Shown here in pieces: positions 44,977-55,042 of a stretch of DNA of 64,000 nt. The stretch's first letter is position 1. Each line of letters opens with the position of its first letter. The stretch is taken from assembly GCA_030180135.1 (NCBI GenBank), contig CM058234.1, forward strand, positions 3,968,001 to 4,032,000. The letters run 5' to 3'. The stretch comes from Orychophragmus violaceus (lineage: Eukaryota; Streptophyta; Magnoliopsida; Brassicales; Brassicaceae). The notes beneath the pieces are model-generated. The model worked only from the letters and a program-made list of their open reading frames with translations, was not told the origin of the DNA and searched no databases. The position numbers and the translations under genes are program-made.

Positions 44977-46959
44977 TTTATATTATTAAAACAGGTGACT
45001 CTTTTATAAAATAACTTTTAGTCAAGTGTTATATTATGGTTTGTGTCACTGTATTTAATAAAGATTTTGTGTTTCAATAAAGGTATTTAGGAATTATTAG
45101 ATTTTGGACTATATGTGCGCTACACTAACTATTCTGTAATTAATGATTTTGTTCAAAAATATATTCATAATATCTTTCAAATCTTTTTATTTTAAATATA
45201 AATTAAAAATTATAAAATATTTCAAAATTAGATAATATTTATGGTAAAATATATTTATATTTCGAGATTAAGATATATTTCAAATAGAGAATAGTATATA
45301 TATATAGCATTTGACTCTTTTATTTTAAATTTACTAAAAATAAATATTAATTTCGAATTTATTATTAAAATTATCATAAAATAATTTCAATTATATTTTA
45401 ATATAAATATTCTCTATTTATGATTTTATTCAAAATATATTTTCACAATTTGCAGAATATCTGTTGTATTTTATTTTTAATTTATATATATATATATATT
45501 ATAGCAAAATTTTAGAAAAACATTTTTAACTTATTAATCTAAGAAAAAATAATTTTTGAATTCATACTTATTATTCAATTTTATTTAAAATAATTTTAAT
45601 TACATTTTATCTATTAAATTAACATAAAATCTTTATATTTAGACCACTAAAAACATAAAATAAATTGAAAATAGATTAATCGATTTCAATTATCTATACT
45701 ATTAAAAATAAATTTTGACTATTAGAAGATAGGTTAAAAATATATTAACTAATTTTAATTGATATATTATTATTTTAATAAAATATTACAATTATTCAAT
45801 ATTTGTATTATTGGAAGATTTGATGAGTTTAACTACATTTGATGTTTTTACGATGATAATTTTTAAATAATTGTTTTATCAATTTTCAAAATACTTATAC
45901 TACTATAAGAATGGTTGAAATATAAATTAATTTATTTTAATTATAAAAATATTTTTAAATATTTATGTTAATTAGAACAAGATAATTTAGAAAGATGAAT
46001 TAACCGATTTTAATTGATATGTTTTTAATTTTATAAAATATTATTTTTTTATAAATTCATATTCACGTGTTTAAACTATACTATTTAAAACAAACAATTA
46101 TATATATATATATATATATATATTAAATCGAAAACCTAGCAAATGAAATGTAGCAACTTATATTATTAAGATTGCATTATATTCAAAGATATTGATTTAA
46201 AAAACTTTTTAGTAACGATTTTAATTATTTATACTATTAAAAATAATTTTTGACTATTATATGACAATTAAAAATATATTCATATTCACGTGTTAAAATT
46301 ATACTACTTGAAACAAGCAGTTACATATATATAACTAAATTGAAAACCTAACAGATCAAATATAACATTTTATATTACTAAAATTATACTCTATATAGAG
46401 ATTATTTATTTTAGCAACTTTTTAGCAATGAAATAATGAGTTGAAATAAGTTAGAATTAACTTAAATAAAAAAATATCAAATAAAATATAACTTAAGATG
46501 AGTTAAAAATATAACTTAAGACGAGTTAAAAATGTTAACCGATTTCAATTATCCATACTATTAAAAATAAATTTTGACTATTAGAAGACATGTTAAAAAT
46601 ATATATTAACTAATTTCAATTGATTTTAGTATTTTTCTAAGTGTTTAGCAATGAAATAATGAATTGAACTAAGTTAAAATTAATTTAAATTAAAAATTAT
46701 CAAATAAAACATACAAAAGTTTTTAATATAATAAAGTTAGCTAAGCACTTACTAAAAATAACAACGAGTCATGAATATTAAAAATATAATAAAACAATAT
46801 CAAGATAAAAAATCTCACATTTAATACCAAGTCATCATATTTTATTTAATATATATTGTATTAAATATTTATTAACTTTATTTTATAAAAATATAAATTT
46901 AAGATAATAAATATTAAAAAAACATAAATTTGTTTTTTTTAGCGCGGATCAAAATCTAG
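44977..46959 (+). mobile_element. Non-autonomous Helitron-like element (ATREP type)
   Basis: The left end TTTATATTATTAAAAC (after an A) differs by one base from the TCTATATTATTAAAAC start of Arabidopsis Helitrons. The right end is TAGCGCGGATCAAAATCTAG followed by T, as expected for CTAG-ended Helitrons inserting between A and T. The 1,983-bp interior is extremely AT-rich, with no Rep/helicase frame. It contains three internal echoes of the start, TATACTATTAAAAATAA, near 45,692, 46,228 and 46,552, each followed by TTTTTGACTATTA or TTTTGACTATTA. The left arm of the usual GC-rich 3' hairpin is lost. Confidence 0.72.
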
Positions 46960-48336
46960 TAACAGTTAAATTACAAGTCAGACATTTGTGTTTTAAAGTA
47001 GTAGTTATGGAAAATGAAACAGGTTCACATTTGTAGTATTAAATATGAGGATTTTGTTTTAATAATCACTAATACAAAAGGCAAAAAATTATCTATATTC
47101 CTCCAATTTAGAAGTCAATACTGATATTTTGATACATTTAGAATAAAAATCTCTCTTCTTTCCTCATATGCCAACAATGAAATATGTCTAAACTACAAAG
47201 GTTATAGAAAAACATCTAAAAGTTGGAAAAATATAGAAAAATGCCAATAACTAGATAATGAAAATAAATGAACAACTATTTTTTATGAATTTTAAATGAC
47301 AAAAAAAGAGAAAAGAATGAAGTAGGATTTTGAAACGTAGCATAACTTGGATTACTCCACTCTTATAAAACATGGATACATTTGTCACTCATATACCATA
47401 ATTATAATTATAATTGAATAGTACGAGATTTTGTTTGATTCTTTTTTCTCTTTTTGCATTTATAGCAAATCCAGTTAATGCCATTAAAAAGTTGTCACTT
47501 GTGTATATAACTCATAGGGGAATGTATCAATTTTGTATATGTAACTTAACCTGTAACTGTTGATTAGCAACAAAGCTGTAATTGTTGTGTCTTTCTTTCT
47601 TCTCTTCCTACAAAAATAAGGTCGAGAAAAGAAAAAAACGCAGTGGAATCGATTCGAACTTAAAAGCAGGGGTTCCAATTGACTGTTTCAAAAAGTCAGG
47701 GGGAAGGAAGTGAATCTTCACATTTTTTAGTGACCTACAAAGCAAAAGAGACAAAAAAAAAAGAAATCAAATTCTGATTCCTCCGACTAAACCATTTTCC
47801 TTCATCTTCTTCGTCGCCGTTCTTTGGATTGTCACTCATCTGCTCGAAAGGTTTTCTTTCTTCCTCTCTTAAACATTCTCGATGGAATTTAGAGAATTTG
47901 CTGGGAACCGTTGAATTCAGTTCTGTTCTATTTATGATTCGGTGAAAGCAGTATAACTAAACCTAAATTCTATTTGTGGCAATACTTTTTTCTTCGTGTG
48001 TGATGGTGTTCAAATTCAATGTGTTAGAAAGGTTTGATTATTCACAGTTTATCAGTAACATCACTTTGCTTTGCCTGGAGACTCTGAGCTCTGGATTTGT
48101 TCTATCAGATGTGTATATACTTTCTATATGAAGTTAAATTTGTTGTCTTTTGTCTCTTCATTCAGGGCAGTTCTTGAGAATCATTGAAGAAGGTGATCTC
48201 TGTTGCTTTTGTAATAACATATCAGAAACAAAACTGAAGACAGACGCTGTCCATTCATCAACTCCAAACTTGATTTAGAGCCGCTTTGCAAACAGGAGCT
48301 CAGGAACTTGGAGTTATTGTCTTCTTTTTGTGTATC
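46960..48336 (+). other. PCO5 upstream region and 5' UTR with probable intron
   Basis: The leader probably starts near 47,780 (CCTTCATCTTCTTCGTCGCC). A leader intron is likely between about 47,850 (AAAG|GTTTTC) and 48,165 (TTCATTCAG|GGCAG). Further left is AT-rich intergenic DNA without recognised genes. Confidence 0.45.
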
Positions 48337-50015
48337 ATGCCGTATTTTATTCAGAGGCTTTTCAATACTTGCAAGTCATCTCTCTCACCTAATGGACCTG
48401 TGTCTGAGGAAGCCTTAGACAAGGTTCGCACTATGTTGGGTACGACTACGTTTCTATGTTTCTTTCTTTCTTTCTTTTTTTCTTCAGTTTTAGCTTGCTC
48501 CATCATGTTCTTTAGCCACTCTGTTTTCTTGCTTGTGATGTCTGAATTGCACTGCTGTTTTGGGTTTGTGCACTCTCTCATGTCATTAGACTAAGTTTCT
48601 TCCATTCTTTCGTCTGGATTCTCGCTTCCTCCATCGTGTTCTATAGTGAACTTTTGTTGCATTATGTCTGAATTGCATTGCTACTATGCGTATCTCAGTG
48701 TTTTGTGTCGTTAGACTACTCGTGTTTATCGTGGGGTCTATTACTTGCAGACGTACGTGATACTTGTAATTTTTCATTTCAGAGAAAATCAAGCCGTCTG
48801 ATGTTGGTCTCGAACAGGAAGCTCAATTGGTGCGTAACTGGTCTGGTCCTGGGAACGAGCGTAATGGAAACCATAATTCGCAGCCAGCGATTAAATACCT
48901 TCAATTACACGAGTGCGACAGCTTCTCGGTGAGCAACAAATTGCTTGTGCTTTTTCACCTTTTGAGTGTGCCTTAATCAATGTGATCAAACAAGTGCATA
49001 ATTCATGGCTATGAAATCTTGTGAAAAGTCATAATATCCATAGAAATCTATATCAACTGATAGTGTTTACATAGAAATGCCATTGATAGGCTTCTCATGT
49101 TGTAACCAGAACTACTAGTTAAATCGCCAAACACTGAAGAAACATCCTCTTTCCTGCTGCCATTTAGTATGTTTTCTTGATTTTATTGTCTGGTTATGAC
49201 TTGATCATTATTCTGTCAGATTGGAATTTTCTGCATGCCACCGTCCTCTATCATACCACTTCATAATCATCCAGGCATGACAGTGGTAAGCAAGCTCGTT
49301 TACGGTTCAATGCATGTGAAGTCATATGATTGGGCTGAGCTTGATCCATCAGAGCTAGACGATCCATTACAAGGTAAATAGTGATTGACATGTAAACCGC
49401 CCACTCTGCGAATAATTTCAATAACCCTTCTCTGAGTAATTGATTATTCCCATTTTATTCATAGCAAGACCCGCAAAGCTGGTCAAGGATACTGATATGA
49501 CGGCCCCTTGCCCAGCAACCACACTATATCCAACAACCGGCGGCAACATCCATTGTTTCAAAGCCATTACTCATTGTGCAATCTTCGATATCTTATCTCC
49601 TCCATACTCTCCTACTCATGGAAGACACTGCAACTACTTCCGGAAATCCCCAATACCTGACTTGCCTGGTAAATAACACAAACTTAACTAAGACACCACC
49701 TTATGACTTGAAAAAGCTTAGTATATTTCTACTTTCATAACACTTTGTTGAGGAACTATGGGTTATATAGGTTCTTGATTACATAAGAGTCTAACCGCAG
49801 CTATCATGTAACATGTTCATTAGATTTATAGCTTAACATAATTGGTTTACTATGGAAAATGTTGTTGTTGTTGTTGATGATGTATGAAACCAGGTGAGAT
49901 TGAAGTGATGAATGGAGAAATGATATCAAATGTGACATGGCTTGAAGAGTATCAGCCTCCAGATAACTTTGTTATATGGAAAGTTCCATACAGAGGTCCT
50001 GTGATTAGAAAATGA
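48337..50015 (+). CDS. PCO5: Plant cysteine oxidase (N-terminal Cys dioxygenase), PCO5-like
   Basis: Five exons: 48,337-48,439, 48,783-48,928, 49,220-49,373, 49,465-49,668 and 49,894-50,015, all GT-AG, giving 242 residues, the length I recall for Arabidopsis PCO5. The protein is a cupin: PLHNHPGMTVVSKLVYGS carries two of the three iron-binding histidines and HCAIFDILSPPY the third. The C-terminus WLEEYQPPDNFVIWKVPYRGPVIRK is typical of PCO4/PCO5. PCOs use O2 to oxidise N-terminal cysteine of ERF-VII factors, VRN2 and ZPR2 to the sulfinate, which sends them to the N-degron pathway, so they act as oxygen sensors. The start MPYFIQRLFNTCKSSL agrees with the family. Position fits At3g58670. Confidence 0.96.
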
Positions 50016-50858
50016 GATTATAAAGAGGTTTAAGCATATAAGAAAAGAGCAGAAAGAAAGGAGCTTTATCATCAGGAGAATAAAATTGGTAAACCATTTA
50101 CTTTGTGGTCAGTAGGTTCTTACATATTTGTGACCACATTGAGTTTCAGCCTATTTCATTATATGATAATGTTTTACTACTACATCTTTATGATTACTTT
50201 ACTAGTTTAATATGATAATATTTTTGGTCTTCATAAGAACTATTGCACACAAACAATGTATTTAGTTTCATAATTTTTGTTTCATCGATCCTTTGCCTTT
50301 CGTTATTTCATCTAGGCCTAAACAAAGAAACAGGAACCGAAAAACCGAACCAATACATCCCGGAATAACCAGATTGATGCGGTTTCGGTCTAAATACCCA
50401 TTGGATCATGTACTTAAATCTATGGGTATCGGTTTAGTTCTGGATATTACTCGGAACTGAAACGAAGAACCAAATACCTGAACATATATACACTTACACA
50501 TATAGTATTATTTTCATCTTTATATATCAAAATCATAGCAAATTTATAGTTCCTCTTATGGCTAAAAGTTAGTCACGAAAAACCCTCTAGTAGATAGATG
50601 GCTTGGAGAATTAACCTTATTAAAAAGATGATGAAGGTTAAACAAGAAATACTCAAAACTAGTAACAGTAGTATGTTTCCTCCACAGAACCGCCAAACCA
50701 CATTGACACCGGTTCGACGTTTAAGAGAAGCATCAGTACAAGATATGAAAGACCCCCAAAATGTAACCAGCACTACGATAAAACATAAAATGGACTCAAT
50801 TAAAAAAAAAAAGAAGCAAAAACCTTGAAGATATCTAATCCTCTGATCGGCCATTGCC
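50016..50858. other. Convergent intergenic region between PCO5 and the L1-domain gene
   Basis: Contains the 3' UTRs of the two convergent genes. At about 50,310-50,490 is a short TAGGCCTAAAC-to-CGGTTTCGGTC-type remnant that looks like a decayed hAT MITE. A frame of 76-100 codons on either strand at 50,573-50,875 has no known match. Confidence 0.45.
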
Positions 50859-52196
50859 TTACTTTCTAAGAACACTCTTCTTTCTCTTCGGTTTCAAACC
50901 ATCACCAGACTCTTGTTTCGTAATCTTTGTCTTCTTCAGCTTCAACTCATCCTTACCCTTGGCCACTTTCTTCTTCGGTTTCTCAGCCTCTGCAACCTCA
51001 CTTACCTCCTTCCTCTTCGGTTTCAAACCATCAACAGACTCTTGTTTTGTAATCTTTGTCTTCTTCAGCTTTAACTCATCCTTACCCTTGGCCGCTTTCT
51101 TCTTCGGTTTCTCTGCCTCTGCAACCTCACTTACCTTCCTCTTCTTCTTCTTCTCCTTCTCCTTATCACCACCAGACTCAACAGTCTCATTATTAACCTC
51201 AACATCACCAATCTCATCTTCATCAAGAACCTCAGATACATTACTATCCATATACCTGACCTCATGAATCCTACCTTTCTTCTTCTTTCCCTTCACTGCA
51301 TCACTCTTCTCACTACCATCTTCGTCAACACTCTTACCTTTCTTCTTCTCTTCCTTAACAACACTCTTCTCAGTTTCAAAAGCATCGATCTTTAGCTTCA
51401 AATCAGGTACAGATTGATACAAAGGCAATGCTAAGCTCTCAGATAGCTTCAAATGCAAAGACCTAACGTATTTCCACTTACCAGGCAATATCTCAACGAC
51501 TCCATTCAACGTATCCATCACATTCTCTACAATGTCATTACTTTCCATCGACAATTTCCCAATCTTGATGACACTACAAGTCCCAGTCCTCATGAAGAAC
51601 ATAGCAGACCCACAAGCCTTCTCAATCTGTTCTTTCCAGTTCTTGTGTTTCAAATCCACAGCCGCTGGAATCTTCTTGCTGGCAAAGAATTTCTTCCCGA
51701 TCAATCTCGGAAGCAGAGGAATCACCCTCCGGTCAGAGAAAAACATGTCGTACGAGTCGCAGAGTTTCCGTTTCGCTTCGAAGGCTTTGTAATCTGTCTT
51801 CAGCTTCGAGAGCTTAAGAACTTTAGTGATTGGAATGTTCTCAGATTTGATCTTCTTCATCGCGTCATCCTTTGTGAGACCGCTTTTAGGTCTGTCGTCG
51901 ATAATGAGGCAAAGCTCAGGGGAATCTTCCGCTGGGTTGATAAGAGGATGAGGTAGAAGGATACGGTGAGGTTTTGTACGGCTTGTTTGTGGGATTTTCT
52001 TCAAGGTGACGATGAGGTAGACGAACTCGTCTTGTTCGAGAAGCTGAGGCTTCTCTGTCTTTGATTTCTCGCTTCTCCATTTGAGAAGAGCGTTGACGGC
52101 GCCATCCACCGTCTTGGGGCTTACTCTTGAAGTCTGCAGAGTCGGAACAAGTTGCTCTGGCTGCTGCTGCGGCGGCGGAGACACTGCGGTGGTCAT
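50859..52196 (-). CDS. Ribosomal L1-domain nucleolar protein (RSL1D1/Utp30-like)
   Basis: Intronless, 445 residues. Residues about 25-270 form a ribosomal L1p/L10e-type fold, with TVDGAVNALLKW, CLIIDDRPKSGLTKDDAM, DMFFSDRRVIPLLPRLIGKKFF and YVRSLHLKLSESLALPLY. The rest is a Lys/Glu-rich low-complexity tail with nuclear and nucleolar localisation clusters (KKKKRK, KPKRK). Related proteins (yeast Utp30/Cic1, human RSL1D1) assist pre-rRNA processing in the nucleolus rather than being structural ribosomal proteins. The last 90 residues are two nearly identical 43-residue repeats. Start chosen at the first ATG, which gives MTTAVSPPPQQQPEQ. Position fits At3g58660. Confidence 0.93.
   Translation of the reverse strand: MTTAVSPPPQQQPEQLVPTLQTSRVSPKTVDGAVNALLKWRSEKSKTEKPQLLEQDEFVYLIVTLKKIPQTSRTKPHRILLPHPLINPAEDSPELCLIIDDRPKSGLTKDDAMKKIKSENIPITKVLKLSKLKTDYKAFEAKRKLCDSYDMFFSDRRVIPLLPRLIGKKFFASKKIPAAVDLKHKNWKEQIEKACGSAMFFMRTGTCSVIKIGKLSMESNDIVENVMDTLNGVVEILPGKWKYVRSLHLKLSESLALPLYQSVPDLKLKIDAFETEKSVVKEEKKKGKSVDEDGSEKSDAVKGKKKKGRIHEVRYMDSNVSEVLDEDEIGDVEVNNETVESGGDKEKEKKKKRKVSEVAEAEKPKKKAAKGKDELKLKKTKITKQESVDGLKPKRKEVSEVAEAEKPKKKVAKGKDELKLKKTKITKQESGDGLKPKRKKSVLRK
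50886..51143 (-). repeat. 129-bp in-frame tandem duplication in the L1-domain gene
   Basis: CTTCGGTTTCAAACCATCA at 50,886 recurs at 51,015, period 129 bp = 43 codons. The encoded repeats (VSEVAEAEKPKKK through GLKPKRK) differ at only three positions (A/V, V/G and the last residue E/K). Confidence 0.93.
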
Positions 52197-52218
52197 TGAG
52201 AGAATTGTGAAGAAAGAA

Positions 52219-52325
52219 ATTAGGGTTTAAGGAAGAGCAAGACAGAAGAAGGCTCTGATTTTAAGATTTATCGTTACTGATTCCATCAGTGGAAGTTAGT
52301 GGGCCTAACATTTCAGGCCCTTGTG
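52219..52325 (-). promoter_or_regulatory. Promoter of the L1-domain gene: telo-box and site II motifs
   Basis: TAGGGTTT at 52,221-52,228 (AAACCCTA on the coding strand) lies 25-32 bases before the ATG, and GGGCCT plus AGGCCC lie at about 52,302-52,321. These are the elements of plant ribosome-biogenesis promoters and fit the proposed function. Confidence 0.6.
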
Positions 52326-52430
52326 ATTTTCTTACAAACTTTTGGGCTCAACTTCCTTTTGGTATGACATCTACCCACCATTATAAATACTGTATTAAAA
52401 AATCATAAAACTAACCTTTTTACGGCTCAA

Positions 52431-52898
52431 TCGTCACGATTTGGAGTCTTGGCTCTCTTCGTATCTAATCGTCGGTCATCTTGTAGTTAAAATTATGCTC
52501 CCTCGACTACTTCGGTTTGTCTGCATACGGTGTCTTGTGGTTTCAACAGAGTTAAAGCATTATTGAATTCCGGTGAATAAAGCCTAATAAAGTTTGGTTT
52601 TAGATGTTTCAGTTATCTTCACTCTCGTCTGTCTCTTGGTAGCTCTTTTTACTAGGGTGTCTTGTGTTAGGTTATTTTCGATTTGGTAAATTTAAATGGA
52701 TGTGTAAGTTGTTTGTTTGTTCTTGTATGCTTTTATGTTTAATATTTGTCTCCGAAGATTAGCCTTTTATCTTTCTGCCTTTGACTCTAGAAATTCTCTA
52801 TTTTGCTCGTCGACTTTAGTCTAGTTTCGTCTGTATTCGACCAATCCAACCTATATATCCTTGTTGTTAATATAATCAAAGTGTTAAAAAAAAAAATT
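52431..52898 (+). mobile_element. Possible poly(A) retroposon, no target duplication found
   Basis: A stretch richer in G+C with no long frame ends in AATATAATCAAAGTGTT followed by 11 A, like the tails of the retroposon at 42.5 kb (AATATAATCCTTCAGTG) and loosely that at 58.5 kb. The 5' border is a guess and no flanking duplication was recognised, so it may be old or only resemble the family. Confidence 0.35.
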
Positions 52899-55042
52899 AC
52901 CACCACCGAGTCACTGACGATTCTATCAAATTTTACCAAAATACAATTTGAACTTTCTAACAAAAACGCAATTTTACTGTTTTGTTTTAACCATGCATGT
53001 GGCAACCTTTCATCCATGTTTGTATTTTTGTGATTGTCTCTTTAACTCTCTTTCCCTGTTTTTAAAATGCTGACTATTTTAATCATTTGAATTATTAAAA
53101 TATTTCGTTTTGGAATATCGATTATAGATCTATGTTTTCGTACAAAAAAAAAGATTTATGTTTGACAAATTATTATATAGATATGTTTGGAATTTAATAA
53201 TTCGGTTTGATTTGTGGTTTAACATAATGTTGATTAACAGTTTGAGATTTAATATAATGATGATGATTAACAGGTTGAGATTCTTAGAAATTTGATTTGA
53301 TTTTGGTATTAGTATTTTGAAATATGTTTTGTTTGACATGAAAAGAGTAACGTGTGTGGGTGGAATATATATTTATGAACATTTGTGTAAGTTTAATTTT
53401 CAAGAAATTATTATAGATAGCTAGATAAGATAACCAAATGAGCATATAACAAATTACTAAAAGGGATTAAAAACTACTCTTTTTTTTATTTTCTACCAAA
53501 TTGACTCAATTAATTATGTTAATGCTCAATAAGAAAAAAGATTATAAAAATGGTACACACACTGCACTGTTTACTATAAAGTTGTTGCCTTTATTTTATT
53601 TGTTCTTCAACTGAAAATTGAAACGTTTTTAAATTGTGTGTTCTTTGTCCCCCAACTAATTCAAAATTCTTTATGTTTAAAACTAGATAGTTGAATTTGA
53701 ATCGTGTACATAAAAACGCTATTCCGCAAAAAAATGTTCATCAAAAAAATTTGTAGAATAGAAAAAAATGTGAAAACGCAGACTTGCGTTTTCGTAAAAA
53801 AAAATATATATGAAAATCAATTCCGCAGAAAAGTGAGGTTGAACAAGATTTTATGCGGAACTAAAATTGAGTAATCGGGGAATAGCGGAATTGCGTTTAA
53901 ACACAATACTTATGGAATTGCGTTTTTAAATGTAATTCCGCCATTCCGTGATTACGCAAGTGTTACCAATCAAAGCATTTATTGAGTCATGGACGTTTGT
54001 AACTAAAATCAAAACCGTTCTGAATCCGATCCAAAAAATCTGATTTTGATCTGAACCAAATTTACAAAAATATCTGAATGAAACTTAAGATTAGATATAT
54101 TAAGTAATACATAAACCGTATTGAAATGATCATAGTTTTTATATAATTTTAAGTAATTCTACTATTTTCAAGTATTTTTAGATAGTTTGAATTATATTTT
54201 TATCGGTTTTTTTTGTAGAACGAAAATTTTCGCTTTAAAATAATTTTACATAGTTTGAATATATTTATTTTCGAGTTTTTAAATATTTTTTGGTAATTTC
54301 GCAAAGAATTGAACCGGCCCAAAAATTATAAATATTTGAACGGGTTTTATAGTTGTAAACCCAAAAAACCAAATTAAACTCAAAGATAAATCGGAACGCC
54401 CAACCCTATACATATAACAATTTCGACTTCATTGGATGCTAAATATGGACATTATCAAAAGCTACATAGATGCCATATAAACAAAAGCCAAATAGTTACA
54501 CAGAGAAAAGATTTCCCTTTTGTATGTAGAAAATAAAGTTAACACTTTTAATTTCCCAAAGGAGGGAGCTTTCAGTTTCCTAAATTCAAAACTCTATTTG
54601 TCTTCTCTCTCTGTCTGTCTATCATCTATATTTGCAACGGCTCTGTCGTCATTTCAATTCAAACTACCCTTCTCTCTTTTCTTAACGTCTCTTGCTGCTT
54701 CTATACTTCTTTTAGCTCCCATCTCAAATCTGTATCATCTTCCTTATCTGACCCAAGTGCGTCTTTGAGCGAGAGACATAAAGTGGAGACCTTTGGTCGA
54801 CTTTAGGACTAGATCTTACGACGACCCAATTTTGTTGCTGAGATCGCGGAGATCATCTTCCACAAGGGATGTAAGTAAAAGGCCAAGACTTTAGCATCCT
54901 GAGAAAGTGAGAGGTCCTGATCTAATTTCGTTTGATTGTATACATCCTTCAGCTAATTCAATGGTTGTTTTGATGGGGTCAATTTTTGATTGCATGCCAC
55001 TGAAATTGAGTCAATTTTTGTTACCCATATAGGTGAAACAAA
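52899..55042. other. Intergenic DNA with hAT-like and GCGTTTT-type remnants, and TRM leader
   Basis: At 53,690-53,960 are repeated ATTCCGC, GCGGAAT and TTGCGTTTT words. At about 53,991-54,411 a CCGATCC-rich stretch ends GGAACGCCCAACCCTA, the right terminus of a TAGGGTTGGGCG-type hAT MITE with a decayed left end. From about 54,590 the pyrimidine-rich sequence looks like the TRM-gene promoter and leader; a leader intron may lie at about 54,871-55,032. Confidence 0.5.

Noticed and set aside
50854..51956. Plus-strand frames (137 and 167 codons) opposite the L1-domain gene
   Set aside because: Antisense shadows; the Phe/Ser-rich translation mirrors the Lys-rich repeats of the real gene.
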